The position numbers and the translations under genes are program-made. Shown piece by piece: positions 1 through 8,298 of a stretch of DNA of 33,431 nucleotides (its first letter is position 1; each line of letters starts with the position of its first letter). The notes beneath the pieces were generated by a model. It saw only the letters and a list, made by a program, of their open reading frames with translations. It was not told where the DNA came from and searched no databases. Origin of the DNA: Actinomycetes bacterium (lineage in GTDB: Bacteria > Actinomycetota > Actinomycetes > Propionibacteriales > Propionibacteriaceae); assembly GCA_023419175.1 (NCBI GenBank), contig JAEZYG010000075.1, forward strand, positions 1 through 33,431, written 5' to 3'.

Positions 1-674
1 GGGTAATCGTTACCGCCTTCGCCCAGTCTATCGCCTATGAAGAGGATCTGGTCGGCGCCATATCCTGTTATCTCCATGAGACGGGTCATGCCATAGGCTT
101 TATCGATTCCTAGACGGGTGATGTCGATCGATGTCGATCCCCCAGCTCGAACTTCAAGTTGGGGTAGACGATGCGAGATAGCTGCACGTAAAGCCTCTCG
201 CTTCTCCCCCGTAGGATCCCATGCTTTTTTCACCTCAACAGTGGCGTGCTGCCCTAAAGCTGAATAGGTGATCTGAGAACCGCGATCTTCAATGCGTTCA
301 CCGCATACCTTCTCGTCATCTTCCCATAACCCCAATTTGCGAGCGCACGATTCAACAGCTGCAATCGCCGCTCTTTTCTGTTCATCTGTCAGATCGTGAG
401 CATAGATAAGATTCCATACCTTGCCGTCATAGCGCAGATAGCGCGTCCCACATGTGGGCATGAGGTGAAAACGTTTTAAATTCGCATCTTCAGGCAGACG
501 ATCGATCACTTGTGTGGTGAACTGTTCATCTTTACCTCCCGAGATGATACATACCGGCACCACAGCAGACAGATCTGCCAATGTGCGCGCCATCGCCTCA
601 TCGATAGGCGATTTAGAAGCTGCCAAGGTATCGTCCAGGTCGAAAGCGATCAGCCTGATATCACAAGCCATCAT
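1..674 (-). CDS. HAD-IIB phosphomannomutase-like protein (partial, C-terminus beyond window)
   Basis: The first ~224 residues of a HAD-superfamily IIB phosphatase/mutase are present; the C-terminal end runs off the window at base 1. Motif I is FDLDDTLA near residue 11. A cap region with the stretch EDRGSQITYSALGQ follows, then TSIDITRLGIDKAYG and a motif IV of the form GDRLGEGGNDY close to the window edge. The last two match eukaryotic-type phosphomannomutases, which interconvert mannose-6-phosphate and mannose-1-phosphate, so I infer that role in the cytoplasm. It would feed ManC at 9.1 kb for GDP-mannose. Two consecutive ATG codons (674 and 671) are possible starts; neither has a strong ribosome site and there is no -10 box next to them. 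The gene lies 88 bp downstream of the DUF3499 gene on the same strand and is probably co-transcribed. A sugar phosphatase rather than mutase role is the main alternative. Confidence 0.82.
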   Translation of the reverse strand, partial: MMACDIRLIAFDLDDTLAASKSPIDEAMARTLADLSAVVPVCIISGGKDEQFTTQVIDRLPEDANLKRFHLMPTCGTRYLRYDGKVWNLIYAHDLTDEQKRAAIAAVESCARKLGLWEDDEKVCGERIEDRGSQITYSALGQHATVEVKKAWDPTGEKREALRAAISHRLPQLEVRAGGSTSIDITRLGIDKAYGMTRLMEITGYGADQILFIGDRLGEGGNDY

Positions 675-762
675 CTTCAACTCATCGTCTACATGTTGAG
701 AGGAAAAATCGAATTCGCTACACGTCACCGATCTAGCCTATTGCATCGAGACTCTTGCGTCA

Positions 763-1134
763 TCACAGCCGATCGGCATCGGCAATCATTCGCAAATGTC
801 CCCTACGAGAGATCTCGACGACATCATCGCTTTCCTTCACAAGGTCATGGCGGTAATCATCGCCTAGACCGATGGCTCGTACCTGCTCGGCTAAAGCGAG
901 AAGATCATCTTCATCCGGATCGGGAATCAAGGGTTCAGGTTCACTTAAACGGATGATCTCCCAGCCCTGGGGAACGGTGAGCTGATCGCTATGGTGCGCG
1001 CACAGGTCATAACACCCTGGAGTGGCTTGGGTCGCCAGAGGACCGAGAACAGCCGATGAATCGCGATAGGAAAAAGTCAATGTCATCACAGCTAGCTGGG
1101 AGCAGCCACTTTTTGAGCACTGACGATTCATCAC
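763..1134 (-). CDS. DUF3499 family protein
   Basis: This 124-codon gene matches the actinobacterial DUF3499 family, found next to phosphomannomutase and whiB2 genes in many actinobacteria (Rv3258c-type). The diagnostic core is visible: Cys6 and Cys11, then a stretch SAVLGPLAT, then CYDLCAHH (Cys41, Cys45, His47, His48), followed by PQGWEIIRL. The paired cysteines and histidines look like a metal site, probably zinc; this is inference. The C-terminal half is acidic. The biochemical function is unknown. I choose the GTG at 1134 over the ATG at 1131, because the GTG sits exactly 6 nt after a TAAGCT -10 box in a mirror-symmetric promoter shared with the divergent gene at 1169. No Shine-Dalgarno sequence precedes it, so the mRNA is probably leaderless. 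Confidence 0.88.
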   Translation of the reverse strand: MMNRQCSKSGCSQLAVMTLTFSYRDSSAVLGPLATQATPGCYDLCAHHSDQLTVPQGWEIIRLSEPEPLIPDPDEDDLLALAEQVRAIGLGDDYRHDLVKESDDVVEISRRGHLRMIADADRL

Positions 1135-1139
1135 TCATC

Positions 1140-1163
1140 CAGCTTAGCCCCAGCGCTAAGCTG
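1140..1163. promoter_or_regulatory. Perfect inverted repeat carrying two mirror-image -10 boxes (divergent leaderless promoters)
   Basis: The 34-bp space between the GTG at 1134 (minus) and the ATG at 1169 (plus) contains CAGCTTAG, an 8-bp spacer, then CTAAGCTG. Each arm reads TAAGCT outward (1157-1162 on plus, 1146-1141 on minus). Each TAAGCT fits the TANNNT -10 consensus and ends exactly 6 nt before the start codon it faces. The dyad centre (1151.5) is also the centre between the two start codons. This predicts two leaderless, mutually exclusive transcripts. A protein operator in the same dyad is possible. Confidence 0.7.
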
Positions 1164-1168
1164 AGATT

Positions 1169-1609
1169 ATGTCGAATCGCCGGGATCGCCATCAGCGTGG
1201 GTTACGAGGGCCTCTTTCCTTACCCAATCCCTATACTCACAGCGCTGTACGATTTCCTCAGCCTGAACGCAGCCGACAGTATTTCATCTCGTGTATTCAG
1301 CGTTCTATCGCATCGATCATGCGCACATGTCCTCAATCTCTATCCTTCGTGGACGTAGGTGTTGAGGATATTCCCTGGCTCGGTTTCAATTTCACCCATG
1401 TCGATCACGTCCCCTTAGCCGCTGCTATAGATGCCACATCCTCACGTCCAGCACGAATCGTAATTTTTCGACGTCCCTTAGAGCGTAGAGCTCAGAATCG
1501 CAACGATCTCGCCGCTCTCGTTCACACCACCTTGGTCGAGCAACTCGCAGCGTTGACCAATCGTCTACCACACGACATCGACCCCGATTATGAGGATTCA
1601 GCGTCCTAA
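1169..1609 (+). CDS. Rv3259-like protein of the metallopeptidase-like (zincin-fold) family, active site degenerate
   Basis: The 146-residue product resembles the small proteins encoded next to DUF3499 in actinobacteria (Mycobacterium tuberculosis Rv3259 type), often annotated as a metallopeptidase family protein. Landmarks are RGPLSLPNP near the N-terminus, FVDVGVEDIPW in the middle, PARIVIFRRPLERRAQ, and an acidic tail DIDPDYED. Zincin members carry HExxH after the RDELA-like stretch; here that place reads LVHTTLVEQL, so only the first His remains and the catalytic Glu and second His are gone. My recollection of the mycobacterial homologue is that it is degenerate too. I infer a non-catalytic role. 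The ATG at 1169 lies 6 nt after a TAAGCT box and lacks a ribosome site. The 3' end overlaps the convergent DUF5719-like gene by 12 bp. Confidence 0.78.
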   Translation: MSNRRDRHQRGLRGPLSLPNPYTHSAVRFPQPERSRQYFISCIQRSIASIMRTCPQSLSFVDVGVEDIPWLGFNFTHVDHVPLAAAIDATSSRPARIVIFRRPLERRAQNRNDLAALVHTTLVEQLAALTNRLPHDIDPDYEDSAS

Positions 1610-3313
1610 TCCAGGCTCTCTCACCAAAGGAATAGAGGCTTGTGTCGAGGGAATGGAATTGAGACGAATACTGCTCAATCCCTCTGAGCCGATCACTGCA
1701 GATCCGCTGATCTGTTGATCTGAGATGACAGTGACCTGATCGCTTTGGTCTCGAATGGCAACTTTCTTCATCGTTCCACTGGGAAGACTGATCTGCTCTG
1801 GTTCAGATGAGGACCAGTGTATCGATACCTCCGCATCATGATCAGAGCCATTGACCACCATCACTTCCCCATTTCCATGAGGGAGAGCACCCATCATCTG
1901 AGTGGTAAGGGAAGCCGATTTCACAGACGGAATGATCGCCATATGGTTATCTTTAACCACGACAGCGGTAGCAGAAAACAGATCGCGTCCCGATAAGCGC
2001 AAGGCTCCTCCACGTCCACGTAAAGCCTCTGTGATATCGATATTTATCGTGCGTTGGGCGTTGAGAGAGTAGCTATCATAGTCGCCTAGAATGCTGGTAC
2101 CCGCTTCGGTGATCTGATCGATGGATATGACGTTGCGCGTTGTACCTGGATTTGTCACGATCAATTCCGCGAAATCGATATCTGTCGGAATAGAGCTGAT
2201 CGTCAATTCCTTAGCGATCTGAGCGCTATTGGCGATACCGTTTCCATCATCTTTTGTAATATCCGCATAGGCGATCACCCGTCCGATCGTGGTGCGAATC
2301 CTCACACCGATAGCGCGGGTATCTTTTGCCACATCCGACATGACAAGAGTCATCTTCTGACCGCCGGGGAGAGTGACTCCTCGCAAATCATCGTGGACGA
2401 TCTGTCCATCTGGACCGGAGATTGTCACATCGATCACAGCTTCTCCAGATAGAGGGTTGACGATCGTAAGAATCGATCCTTCATCTCCTGGAATGTGAAT
2501 ATACTGGTCGGCACTGGGCACGGAGCATTCTGCCCAACTACTATCTCCCTGCGCTTGTCTCAATAATCCTGCAGCGACGACTCCTTGAGGCATGGAGGGT
2601 GTCAACTCAATGGCGGATTGCGAACTATCTTCTTCGATTTCAGCTCCAAAAGCGGCCGATATCACGGTGGCATCTTCGATCTTTGGACAAAACTTGGATT
2701 CCGATGTCACCAAAGGAACGGTCAGCGCACTCGTAGCTTCGCGGAAAGGAATCAAGGAAGCTATGACCGCCATGACAAAGCCCACGACGGCGATGAGACA
2801 GATGATCGCTAAGGAGTGCGTATCCACCATGAAGGGGGCGAGACGACGCCATATCTGCCCTTTTTGAGCAAGAAGAAGCTTGCCTGTACCTAAGGCTTTG
2901 CTTTCCCCATCGTCTCCAGTATGCCCATCATCGCCCCTAGCAGGCTTATATCTATCCGTTAGGTCATGATCTTCGCTCTGCTCAAGACAGCGCTTAGAGA
3001 GACAGATATCTTGCTCTACTCGTTCATCATCGATATCGATACGACGCTTAGGCTTTTGATCCCCTCCTCGAGGCGAAAGAATTCCGATATCTATCAGACG
3101 GGAACGCGCCTTGTCCACATCGGCTATATCGCAGCCTTCATGGGTTTCGATCTCGCCTCTTTTAGCGCCATAGCTTTCAACGATCGGAATATAGTCATCT
3201 GCATCGTCGAATAGAGCTCTACGAACAGCCGTCTTTTCCAGATCCTCACTTTCAAGCCCTAATTGATCGAGAAGTTCGAAGGGGACTGCTCTTCGTGGCT
3301 TATGGTCACTCAT
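1598..3313 (-). CDS. DUF5719-like membrane-anchored extracytoplasmic protein
   Basis: A 571-residue protein with a charged cytoplasmic N-terminal part (about residues 1-160), one membrane segment (about 168-189) and a long extracytoplasmic region rich in beta-type repeats such as TILTIVNPLSGEAVIDVTIS. This is the layout of DUF5719 proteins that accompany large glycosyltransferases in actinobacterial envelope clusters. Function is unknown; I infer a partner of the upstream glycosyltransferase or a wall-glycan binding protein. I place the start at the ATG at 3313 because GGGAGGGG lies just upstream and it overlaps the glycosyltransferase stop by 8 bp, typical of coupling; a start further upstream at 3340 is less likely. 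The stop overlaps the convergent gene ending at 1609. The family call rests on context and layout more than on residues. Confidence 0.68.
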   Translation of the reverse strand: MSDHKPRRAVPFELLDQLGLESEDLEKTAVRRALFDDADDYIPIVESYGAKRGEIETHEGCDIADVDKARSRLIDIGILSPRGGDQKPKRRIDIDDERVEQDICLSKRCLEQSEDHDLTDRYKPARGDDGHTGDDGESKALGTGKLLLAQKGQIWRRLAPFMVDTHSLAIICLIAVVGFVMAVIASLIPFREATSALTVPLVTSESKFCPKIEDATVISAAFGAEIEEDSSQSAIELTPSMPQGVVAAGLLRQAQGDSSWAECSVPSADQYIHIPGDEGSILTIVNPLSGEAVIDVTISGPDGQIVHDDLRGVTLPGGQKMTLVMSDVAKDTRAIGVRIRTTIGRVIAYADITKDDGNGIANSAQIAKELTISSIPTDIDFAELIVTNPGTTRNVISIDQITEAGTSILGDYDSYSLNAQRTINIDITEALRGRGGALRLSGRDLFSATAVVVKDNHMAIIPSVKSASLTTQMMGALPHGNGEVMVVNGSDHDAEVSIHWSSSEPEQISLPSGTMKKVAIRDQSDQVTVISDQQISGSAVIGSEGLSSIRLNSIPSTQASIPLVREPGLGR

Positions 3314-6300
3314 CGTCTTTTCCCCTCCCCTCACTAGCATAGGCTCGTCGGGGGCTATGGGGTTGGCGGGCGGTGGGTAAAGCCATGATGATGACCATGA
3401 ACCAAGCGAGAGTCGTCCATATCAAATAGAGAGGTTTCGTTCCCAACTGCACCGTCAAAGATCCGCTCTGAGAATCCAAATCCAGCGTTTGCATCCATCG
3501 ATAGGTATCAATTGCCTCTAATGTTTCCTCTCCGAGACGTACCGTCCACGAGCGATCTCTCGGCTCAGAAAGGACTAATAGATCGCCATCCTCACTGTGA
3601 TCAATCGTTGAGCTATCTACGAAACGATATCTTCCATCGCTTTTCACAATCGCATAGCGAGAGGGATTGAGAGTATTGGTTAATAACCACGTATTTTCAT
3701 CAATTCGCGCGGCTGTCAGATCTGCGATACTGGTCAATGCCGTGATCGTCTCTTCTGAAACACCTTGAAGCCAAATATGACCAATCGCCAACTCGGATAA
3801 GCGTTCAGCGAGATCTTGGGAGGGCTGTCCTTGAGAGACTTGCTGGGCAACTTGGAGAATATCCTTCGTTAAAGAATCCTCATTTCCGATCAGAGGGATT
3901 TCTCCACTTCCCCAACGTGGATGATCTCGATCTACCAGGTTGAAGCGGGCTTGCCCATCTGCGATCTGCACCATGAGAGTTCTCGTTAGGCGAGGAGAAT
4001 CCTGAATTGCATCCACATAGTTAGGCAGGGAAGAGGTGGTTTTGCTCACCTGCCCTGCCCCTCCCACAATCCACCATAGAGCACTGATCGCCACAGCTAT
4101 CGCCAACATTAGAGTCACAAGGCGACGTATACCCATGAGGATTTCTTTATGCTGAAGGTCTTCTATGCTGTCATCTACGCTTTGTTCTCGACGTCTGCCG
4201 ACACCTGAAACGATCAAGGTCATGGCGCAAAACATTCCCAACAAAGTAATCCACGTCGGATCGATACGCACGGGAGTTTGGGTAACCTCAATAACGATGT
4301 GATGGGCTAATAACGCGCAGCATGGAGCGGCGAAAGCAACACTGATAAGGGCGTATCGATGAGCGGACGGTAGCGATGTGCGCAGACAAGCTCCCACGAT
4401 AGTAACGCTCCAGATAAGACCATAGACGCTCAGCGCAACCCATGCTGGAGCTGTTGCAGAGCCGATAAGAATACGTCCTATAGAAAGCGGAGCGGATAGG
4501 GGTTGAGCTGCTGGATCTATACCAACTAGCAGACGTCCAGGGTCATAAGCCAGACGAATCAGCCACGGCGCCCATAGAAGTGGCGGGGCGAAGATGACGA
4601 TGAGACCTTCTTTCCATCTCGTGCGTTGACGACAAATGAAAAGAGCGACCACAGTGGAAAAAAGCCAAAATGCTGGGATCATCGATGTGATAACCGCAAT
4701 CACAATGGCAAGAAGCGCTGGAATTCTCCATGCAGCTAAAGCTGTGGTCTGATCGTTATACCAGCGGGCACAGTTGAGAGCGAAAAGAGGAATGAAGATC
4801 GCAGTGATGATGACATCGACCGAGCCTTGTCCAATCGCTCCACTGGTCACCAAAAGCAATCCCCATGCCATCGAGATCACCGCAGTGAAATAGTCGTGTC
4901 CGCTGATCGAGGAGAAGAAACGATATGCCGTCGTCGCAGCGAAGAGAGGTCCACAACAAATCACGATTGCGATCGCTAAAGCAGGCTTACCAAAGGTGAA
5001 TGTCGAGGCAAGAGCCGCCAAGATCAGCCAGGGAGCATTGGCACCTTTTAGTCCAGCTTCTGGACGCAAAGCCGCATCCCAAAGATCACTTAAGGTCGAT
5101 GGCGGAGCGAGCAGATGGGGGCCTGTTAGATATCCAGAACCTAGGAGATGAGCAGAGGCGATAAGGGAAGTAACGATCATCACTATGATTGCGATCATCC
5201 AGGGCGCTAACCATATACGCCTCTTCTGCTCTGCCGCATAGTCTTCGCTGGTCAGCTCATCGAGTTTACCTCCCGACTCATCGGCAGTCTCGATGAAATC
5301 ACAATAGCGATCCCAAAAATATCCACCGATATTGTCAGCAAAGCGCCGTATCCCCCACCCAGGACGGGGGAAAAGACGAGCGTCCACCACTACCTTAGGA
5401 GAATCACTACCGTCGAGATGAGCACGTAGAGACCCCAATCTGCGCACCGCCGCGATCTGCGCTAAGGCCAAGGGAAGAGATTTACCGAGCAGATAGGCTA
5501 AAGCTTTCAGCCAAGAGACGATCACCATCGTCCAATAGCGACGTCTCGGGTGAGGGGAATGAAGTAAAACCGTCGCCATCCCAGCATATCGATCGTATTC
5601 AAAGCTATCGGGAGCTAAGGAACTTCTGCGAAAACCCCGCCGTCCACTTTGGTGATGACGTAATGCAGCTGGGGGAACCGTCTTGACCGGAATGGAATGT
5701 TCATGGGCACGCCAGCCAAGATCGATACCATCTCTGAAAAGAAGGAGGCGCTCATCGAAACCACCGAGCGCATCCCACGCTGCAAAACTGATACATAGAC
5801 CCGCTGTCGAAGCTCCGAGGACATCCATCGATTCCTGTTGCCCTTGGTCGATATCTCCACAGTCAACATGTGATACCTGTGTTCCAAAGGAGGTGATCGA
5901 CTCTCCTATCGCACTCATCTGATCGGGATGATTACGCCGTCTTGGCTGAAGCAGTTTCGGAACGAGAATGACAGGCTTAACCCCGTTCTCTTCAGAGGGA
6001 TCCTCATAGTCAGCAGCCGCTATCAACATCTGTTGACAAGCATTTTGATCGAGCTCTACATCATCGTGAAGCATCCATAGCCAGCTATGCTCATCGCGTC
6101 GATGAGCAGCTAAAGCGATCTCAATATTGCTACCGAATCCCTCATCTGCCTTTCCCTCAACGATGGCATCAATGATGCCTCTCTCTTTGGCTTCACATAG
6201 CAATTCGTGGCTCTTATCCGCACTACCTGCATCGACAGCGACAATATATCCTGGACGGATTGTTGAGCGTGAGAGGGAATCGAGACAGGATTTGAGCCAT

Positions 6301-6443
6301 CTATATCCGTTGTGGACGACGATGACACTGAGCAGGCATTCAGAATCTATAGAGGGAATATCTTGGCAAGGCTCTTCATGAGCCCATGTCCACGGATCTG
6401 CTTGTGTCACACCTATCACCTTAGCGAGTGATTCAGGTGTCAC
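3306..6443 (-). CDS. Large membrane glycosyltransferase (GT2 domain plus multi-spanning C-terminal region)
   Basis: The 1045-residue product begins with a GT-A fold family 2 domain (about residues 35-270): LLSVIVVHNGYRWLKSCLDS for the nucleotide-binding start, VAVDAGSADKS, and LHDDVELD as the acidic metal/sugar-nucleotide motif. A middle cytoplasmic stretch leads to about ten hydrophobic segments starting near residue 415 and ending near 830. A soluble domain (about 850-1010) follows, then a last membrane segment. It probably transfers a sugar to a lipid-linked or wall-linked acceptor at the cytoplasmic membrane; donor and acceptor cannot be read from sequence. The start is a GTG at 6443 that overlaps the whiB stop as GTGA, and the next gene (DUF5719-like) overlaps its stop, so the three form one coupled operon. 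ManC and PMM nearby make a mannose donor plausible but unproven. Confidence 0.82.
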   Translation of the reverse strand: MTPESLAKVIGVTQADPWTWAHEEPCQDIPSIDSECLLSVIVVHNGYRWLKSCLDSLSRSTIRPGYIVAVDAGSADKSHELLCEAKERGIIDAIVEGKADEGFGSNIEIALAAHRRDEHSWLWMLHDDVELDQNACQQMLIAAADYEDPSEENGVKPVILVPKLLQPRRRNHPDQMSAIGESITSFGTQVSHVDCGDIDQGQQESMDVLGASTAGLCISFAAWDALGGFDERLLLFRDGIDLGWRAHEHSIPVKTVPPAALRHHQSGRRGFRRSSLAPDSFEYDRYAGMATVLLHSPHPRRRYWTMVIVSWLKALAYLLGKSLPLALAQIAAVRRLGSLRAHLDGSDSPKVVVDARLFPRPGWGIRRFADNIGGYFWDRYCDFIETADESGGKLDELTSEDYAAEQKRRIWLAPWMIAIIVMIVTSLIASAHLLGSGYLTGPHLLAPPSTLSDLWDAALRPEAGLKGANAPWLILAALASTFTFGKPALAIAIVICCGPLFAATTAYRFFSSISGHDYFTAVISMAWGLLLVTSGAIGQGSVDVIITAIFIPLFALNCARWYNDQTTALAAWRIPALLAIVIAVITSMIPAFWLFSTVVALFICRQRTRWKEGLIVIFAPPLLWAPWLIRLAYDPGRLLVGIDPAAQPLSAPLSIGRILIGSATAPAWVALSVYGLIWSVTIVGACLRTSLPSAHRYALISVAFAAPCCALLAHHIVIEVTQTPVRIDPTWITLLGMFCAMTLIVSGVGRRREQSVDDSIEDLQHKEILMGIRRLVTLMLAIAVAISALWWIVGGAGQVSKTTSSLPNYVDAIQDSPRLTRTLMVQIADGQARFNLVDRDHPRWGSGEIPLIGNEDSLTKDILQVAQQVSQGQPSQDLAERLSELAIGHIWLQGVSEETITALTSIADLTAARIDENTWLLTNTLNPSRYAIVKSDGRYRFVDSSTIDHSEDGDLLVLSEPRDRSWTVRLGEETLEAIDTYRWMQTLDLDSQSGSLTVQLGTKPLYLIWTTLAWFMVIIMALPTARQPHSPRRAYASEGRGKDDE

Positions 6444-6700
6444 ATCGCCTCTCTTTTCAACTTCCGACGTTCGCGTTCTGATAATCCTCCCCAGATACCG
6501 AAACGCTCGTCATTCGCCAAGGCATATTCCAGGCATTCAGCACGAACTTCACAGTTTTGACATACGCGTTTGGCTTCGCGGGTTGAACCGCCTTTTTCAG
6601 GGAAAAAAGCTTCGGGATCCGTCTGAGCGCATAGAGCTTGCTCTTGCCAGGCAAGAGCGACGTTATCATCAATATCGACGACGCTCAGCAAGGAATGCAT
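6440..6700 (-). CDS. whiB2: WhiB2-type iron-sulfur transcription regulator
   Basis: An 86-residue Wbl protein. The four cluster-binding cysteines are spaced CX22CX2CX5C, the order of WhiB2/WhmD-type proteins. They are followed by the GIWGG turn and a basic tail, ERERRKLKR. The stretch LCAQTDPEAFFPEKGGSTRE is almost identical to what I recall of mycobacterial WhiB2, a regulator of cell division and septation that works with the primary sigma factor. I use the ATG at 6700, preceded by GGGAG at good spacing; upstream in-frame codons (6715, 6739) lack a ribosome site and would add a non-conserved extension. The stop overlaps the next gene's GTG as GTGA. A Wbl regulator translationally coupled to a wall glycosyltransferase suggests co-expression with envelope synthesis. 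Confidence 0.93.
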   Translation of the reverse strand: MHSLLSVVDIDDNVALAWQEQALCAQTDPEAFFPEKGGSTREAKRVCQNCEVRAECLEYALANDERFGIWGGLSERERRKLKREAM

Positions 6701-6780
6701 CCTCAGATCTCCCATCCCATTTGAAGTCACAGACCACACAGACGATAAATAACATCGGTGTGATTCACCGCGTGCCAGAC

Positions 6781-6805
6781 TAGCAAAAAAGCTCCAGCTT
6801 TGCTA
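6781..6805 (-). terminator. Imperfect hairpin between LCP gene and whiB2 (weak terminator candidate)
   Basis: TAGCAAA and TTTGCTA arms enclose a second AAGCT/AGCTT pairing, with three unpaired bases in one arm. On the minus strand the inner stem runs into a T tract. It lies about 80 bp beyond the LCP stop and about 80 bp before whiB2, so it could end LCP transcription. The stem is short and AT-rich, so confidence is low. Confidence 0.35.
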
Positions 6806-6887
6806 CACGAGAACCGATTAAGATCGGCGGGGGCAAGCACAAAGAATAGAGTTTTTCCTAAAATAGATAATTAAATACTGCAAATTA

Positions 6888-8282
6888 TCATCTGAAACGC
6901 TCGATATCTGATGTATCCCCTGTGGCGATTTGAGCAAAAAGCTCACCTGCAGCCTGCGAATCCCAGATGACTACCGACGCTCCACTCTCAGTCCATCCGG
7001 CAGGATCAGCGATAGGAACAACCAAGGAGGTGCCTTGTCCAGAGGCGACCGAACGCAATCCCATAGCAGCTGCGAAAAGTGTGAGCGATGAGGTTTCATC
7101 ACTTTTAACGATCATCTCGGCAGCTGCACGGTTGATCTTCCAATAGCGAATCGGATTGATAACGCTTGCAGGGCTAAGCAATTTATTCATCACCTTGCCG
7201 ACCACCTCGCGTTGTCGTTCAGCTCGTCCGATATCGCCTCGCGGATCTTGATAGCGCATCCGCACATAGCCCAATGCCTGAGTACCATCGATTATTTGGC
7301 ATCCAACTGGCAGATCGATATGCGCCAACTCGTCTTGCATCGGTTCATCTAGACAGACTTCAATTCCGCCGACCGCATCAACAAGAGAGGAGAATCCGCC
7401 GAAGCCAATCTCAACATAGCCATCCAGCGCGATGCCCGTGGTCTGTTCGATGGTGGTCACCAAAAGTGGAGGACCTCCATAGGAATAAGAGGCATTGAGT
7501 TTATCCATCCCGTAGTCGGGAATGGAAACATAAGAATCTCTAGGTAAAGAGATCAATACCGATTCTCCCCGCACAGGACGGTAAAGCATCATGATGGTAT
7601 CCGCTCGAGAACCGGCGGCATCCCCTGTCCCCAGACGCTGCTTTTCGGCCTCATCGAGTCCGGCTCGCGAATCGCTTCCCACCAATAAAATCGCATGTCC
7701 CGCATCACCTTCTGGAGAGGTGATGAGAGGGTGGGCATCTACTGAGGACATCGTTAGCACCGTGTAAATCGGAACGGCGACCAGATAGATGATCCAGGCG
7801 AAGAAGATAGCAAAAACGCTGAAAAAGATCTTCTTAAGTGAAAATTTTCCAGATCTCGATGAGAATTTCGCGGATTGACTTGGCGCGGCAGATGGATGAC
7901 TACGACGCCTTCCCTCTCGCCTTTCAACAGCTCTGACATCGCCTGCCTTATAGGTAGCGCCATGGGCACGCGCCCGCTTTTCTCTGTGAGGTGAGACGGG
8001 AAGCTCAGACGAATAGCTAGCAGTGGTGACACGTGGACGGTCAGGGGTTTTAGCCGGTGAAGCCACGGCAGGCTTTCTGCCATTTATGGCATAGGAATTC
8101 TCATCGTGATGTTCGACACCTACGATCCGGGGACGATCCGGATTCGAGCTCTTCTGCCCACTTCTTTGTCCAGGTGGCACAGATCGACGAGAGGAAGCGG
8201 AAGGCTTTGCCTTCATAGGATCTTGTGAAGCAGACTTTCCATAAAGCCATTCCATATCGCTGTGTCGATCGCGCTCCGCCAT
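6888..8282 (-). CDS. LytR-CpsA-Psr (LCP) family cell-wall ligase
   Basis: A 464-residue type II membrane protein. Residues 1-150 are a long, basic, low-complexity cytoplasmic part. One membrane helix spans about 152-176. The LCP domain starts near residue 197 with ILLVGSDSRAG, continues with SRADTIMMLY, the pyrophosphate-binding VLISLPRDSYV, KLNASYSYGGP, and RMRYQDPRGDIGRAERQREV; the conserved Arg and Asp residues of LCP enzymes are in place. LCP enzymes move lipid-linked glycan polymers onto peptidoglycan outside the membrane. It lies 16 bp after the TIGR03089 gene on the same strand, as in other actinobacteria. The ATG at 8282 has GGTAGGG/AGAG upstream. An AT-rich dyad overlaps the stop codon (6866-6889), but it is too weak to call a terminator by itself. 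Confidence 0.93.
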   Translation of the reverse strand: MAERDRHSDMEWLYGKSASQDPMKAKPSASSRRSVPPGQRSGQKSSNPDRPRIVGVEHHDENSYAINGRKPAVASPAKTPDRPRVTTASYSSELPVSPHREKRARAHGATYKAGDVRAVERREGRRRSHPSAAPSQSAKFSSRSGKFSLKKIFFSVFAIFFAWIIYLVAVPIYTVLTMSSVDAHPLITSPEGDAGHAILLVGSDSRAGLDEAEKQRLGTGDAAGSRADTIMMLYRPVRGESVLISLPRDSYVSIPDYGMDKLNASYSYGGPPLLVTTIEQTTGIALDGYVEIGFGGFSSLVDAVGGIEVCLDEPMQDELAHIDLPVGCQIIDGTQALGYVRMRYQDPRGDIGRAERQREVVGKVMNKLLSPASVINPIRYWKINRAAAEMIVKSDETSSLTLFAAAMGLRSVASGQGTSLVVPIADPAGWTESGASVVIWDSQAAGELFAQIATGDTSDIERFR

Positions 8283-8298
8283 ATCTCTACCCTACCTA

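Noticed and set aside
121..140. Tandem ATGTCGATC repeat
   Set aside because: It falls inside the phosphomannomutase gene and encodes the conserved Ser-Ile-Asp stretch; coding constraint explains it.
510..956. Plus-strand open frame of 148 codons across the PMM/DUF3499 boundary
   Set aside because: It lies antisense to two conserved genes, is rich in Arg/His/Ser as expected of shadow frames, and has no ribosome site.
6866..6889. GATAATT/AATTATC dyad at the LCP stop codon as a terminator
   Set aside because: The stem is all but one A-T pair per arm and short; it is too unstable to support a terminator call.
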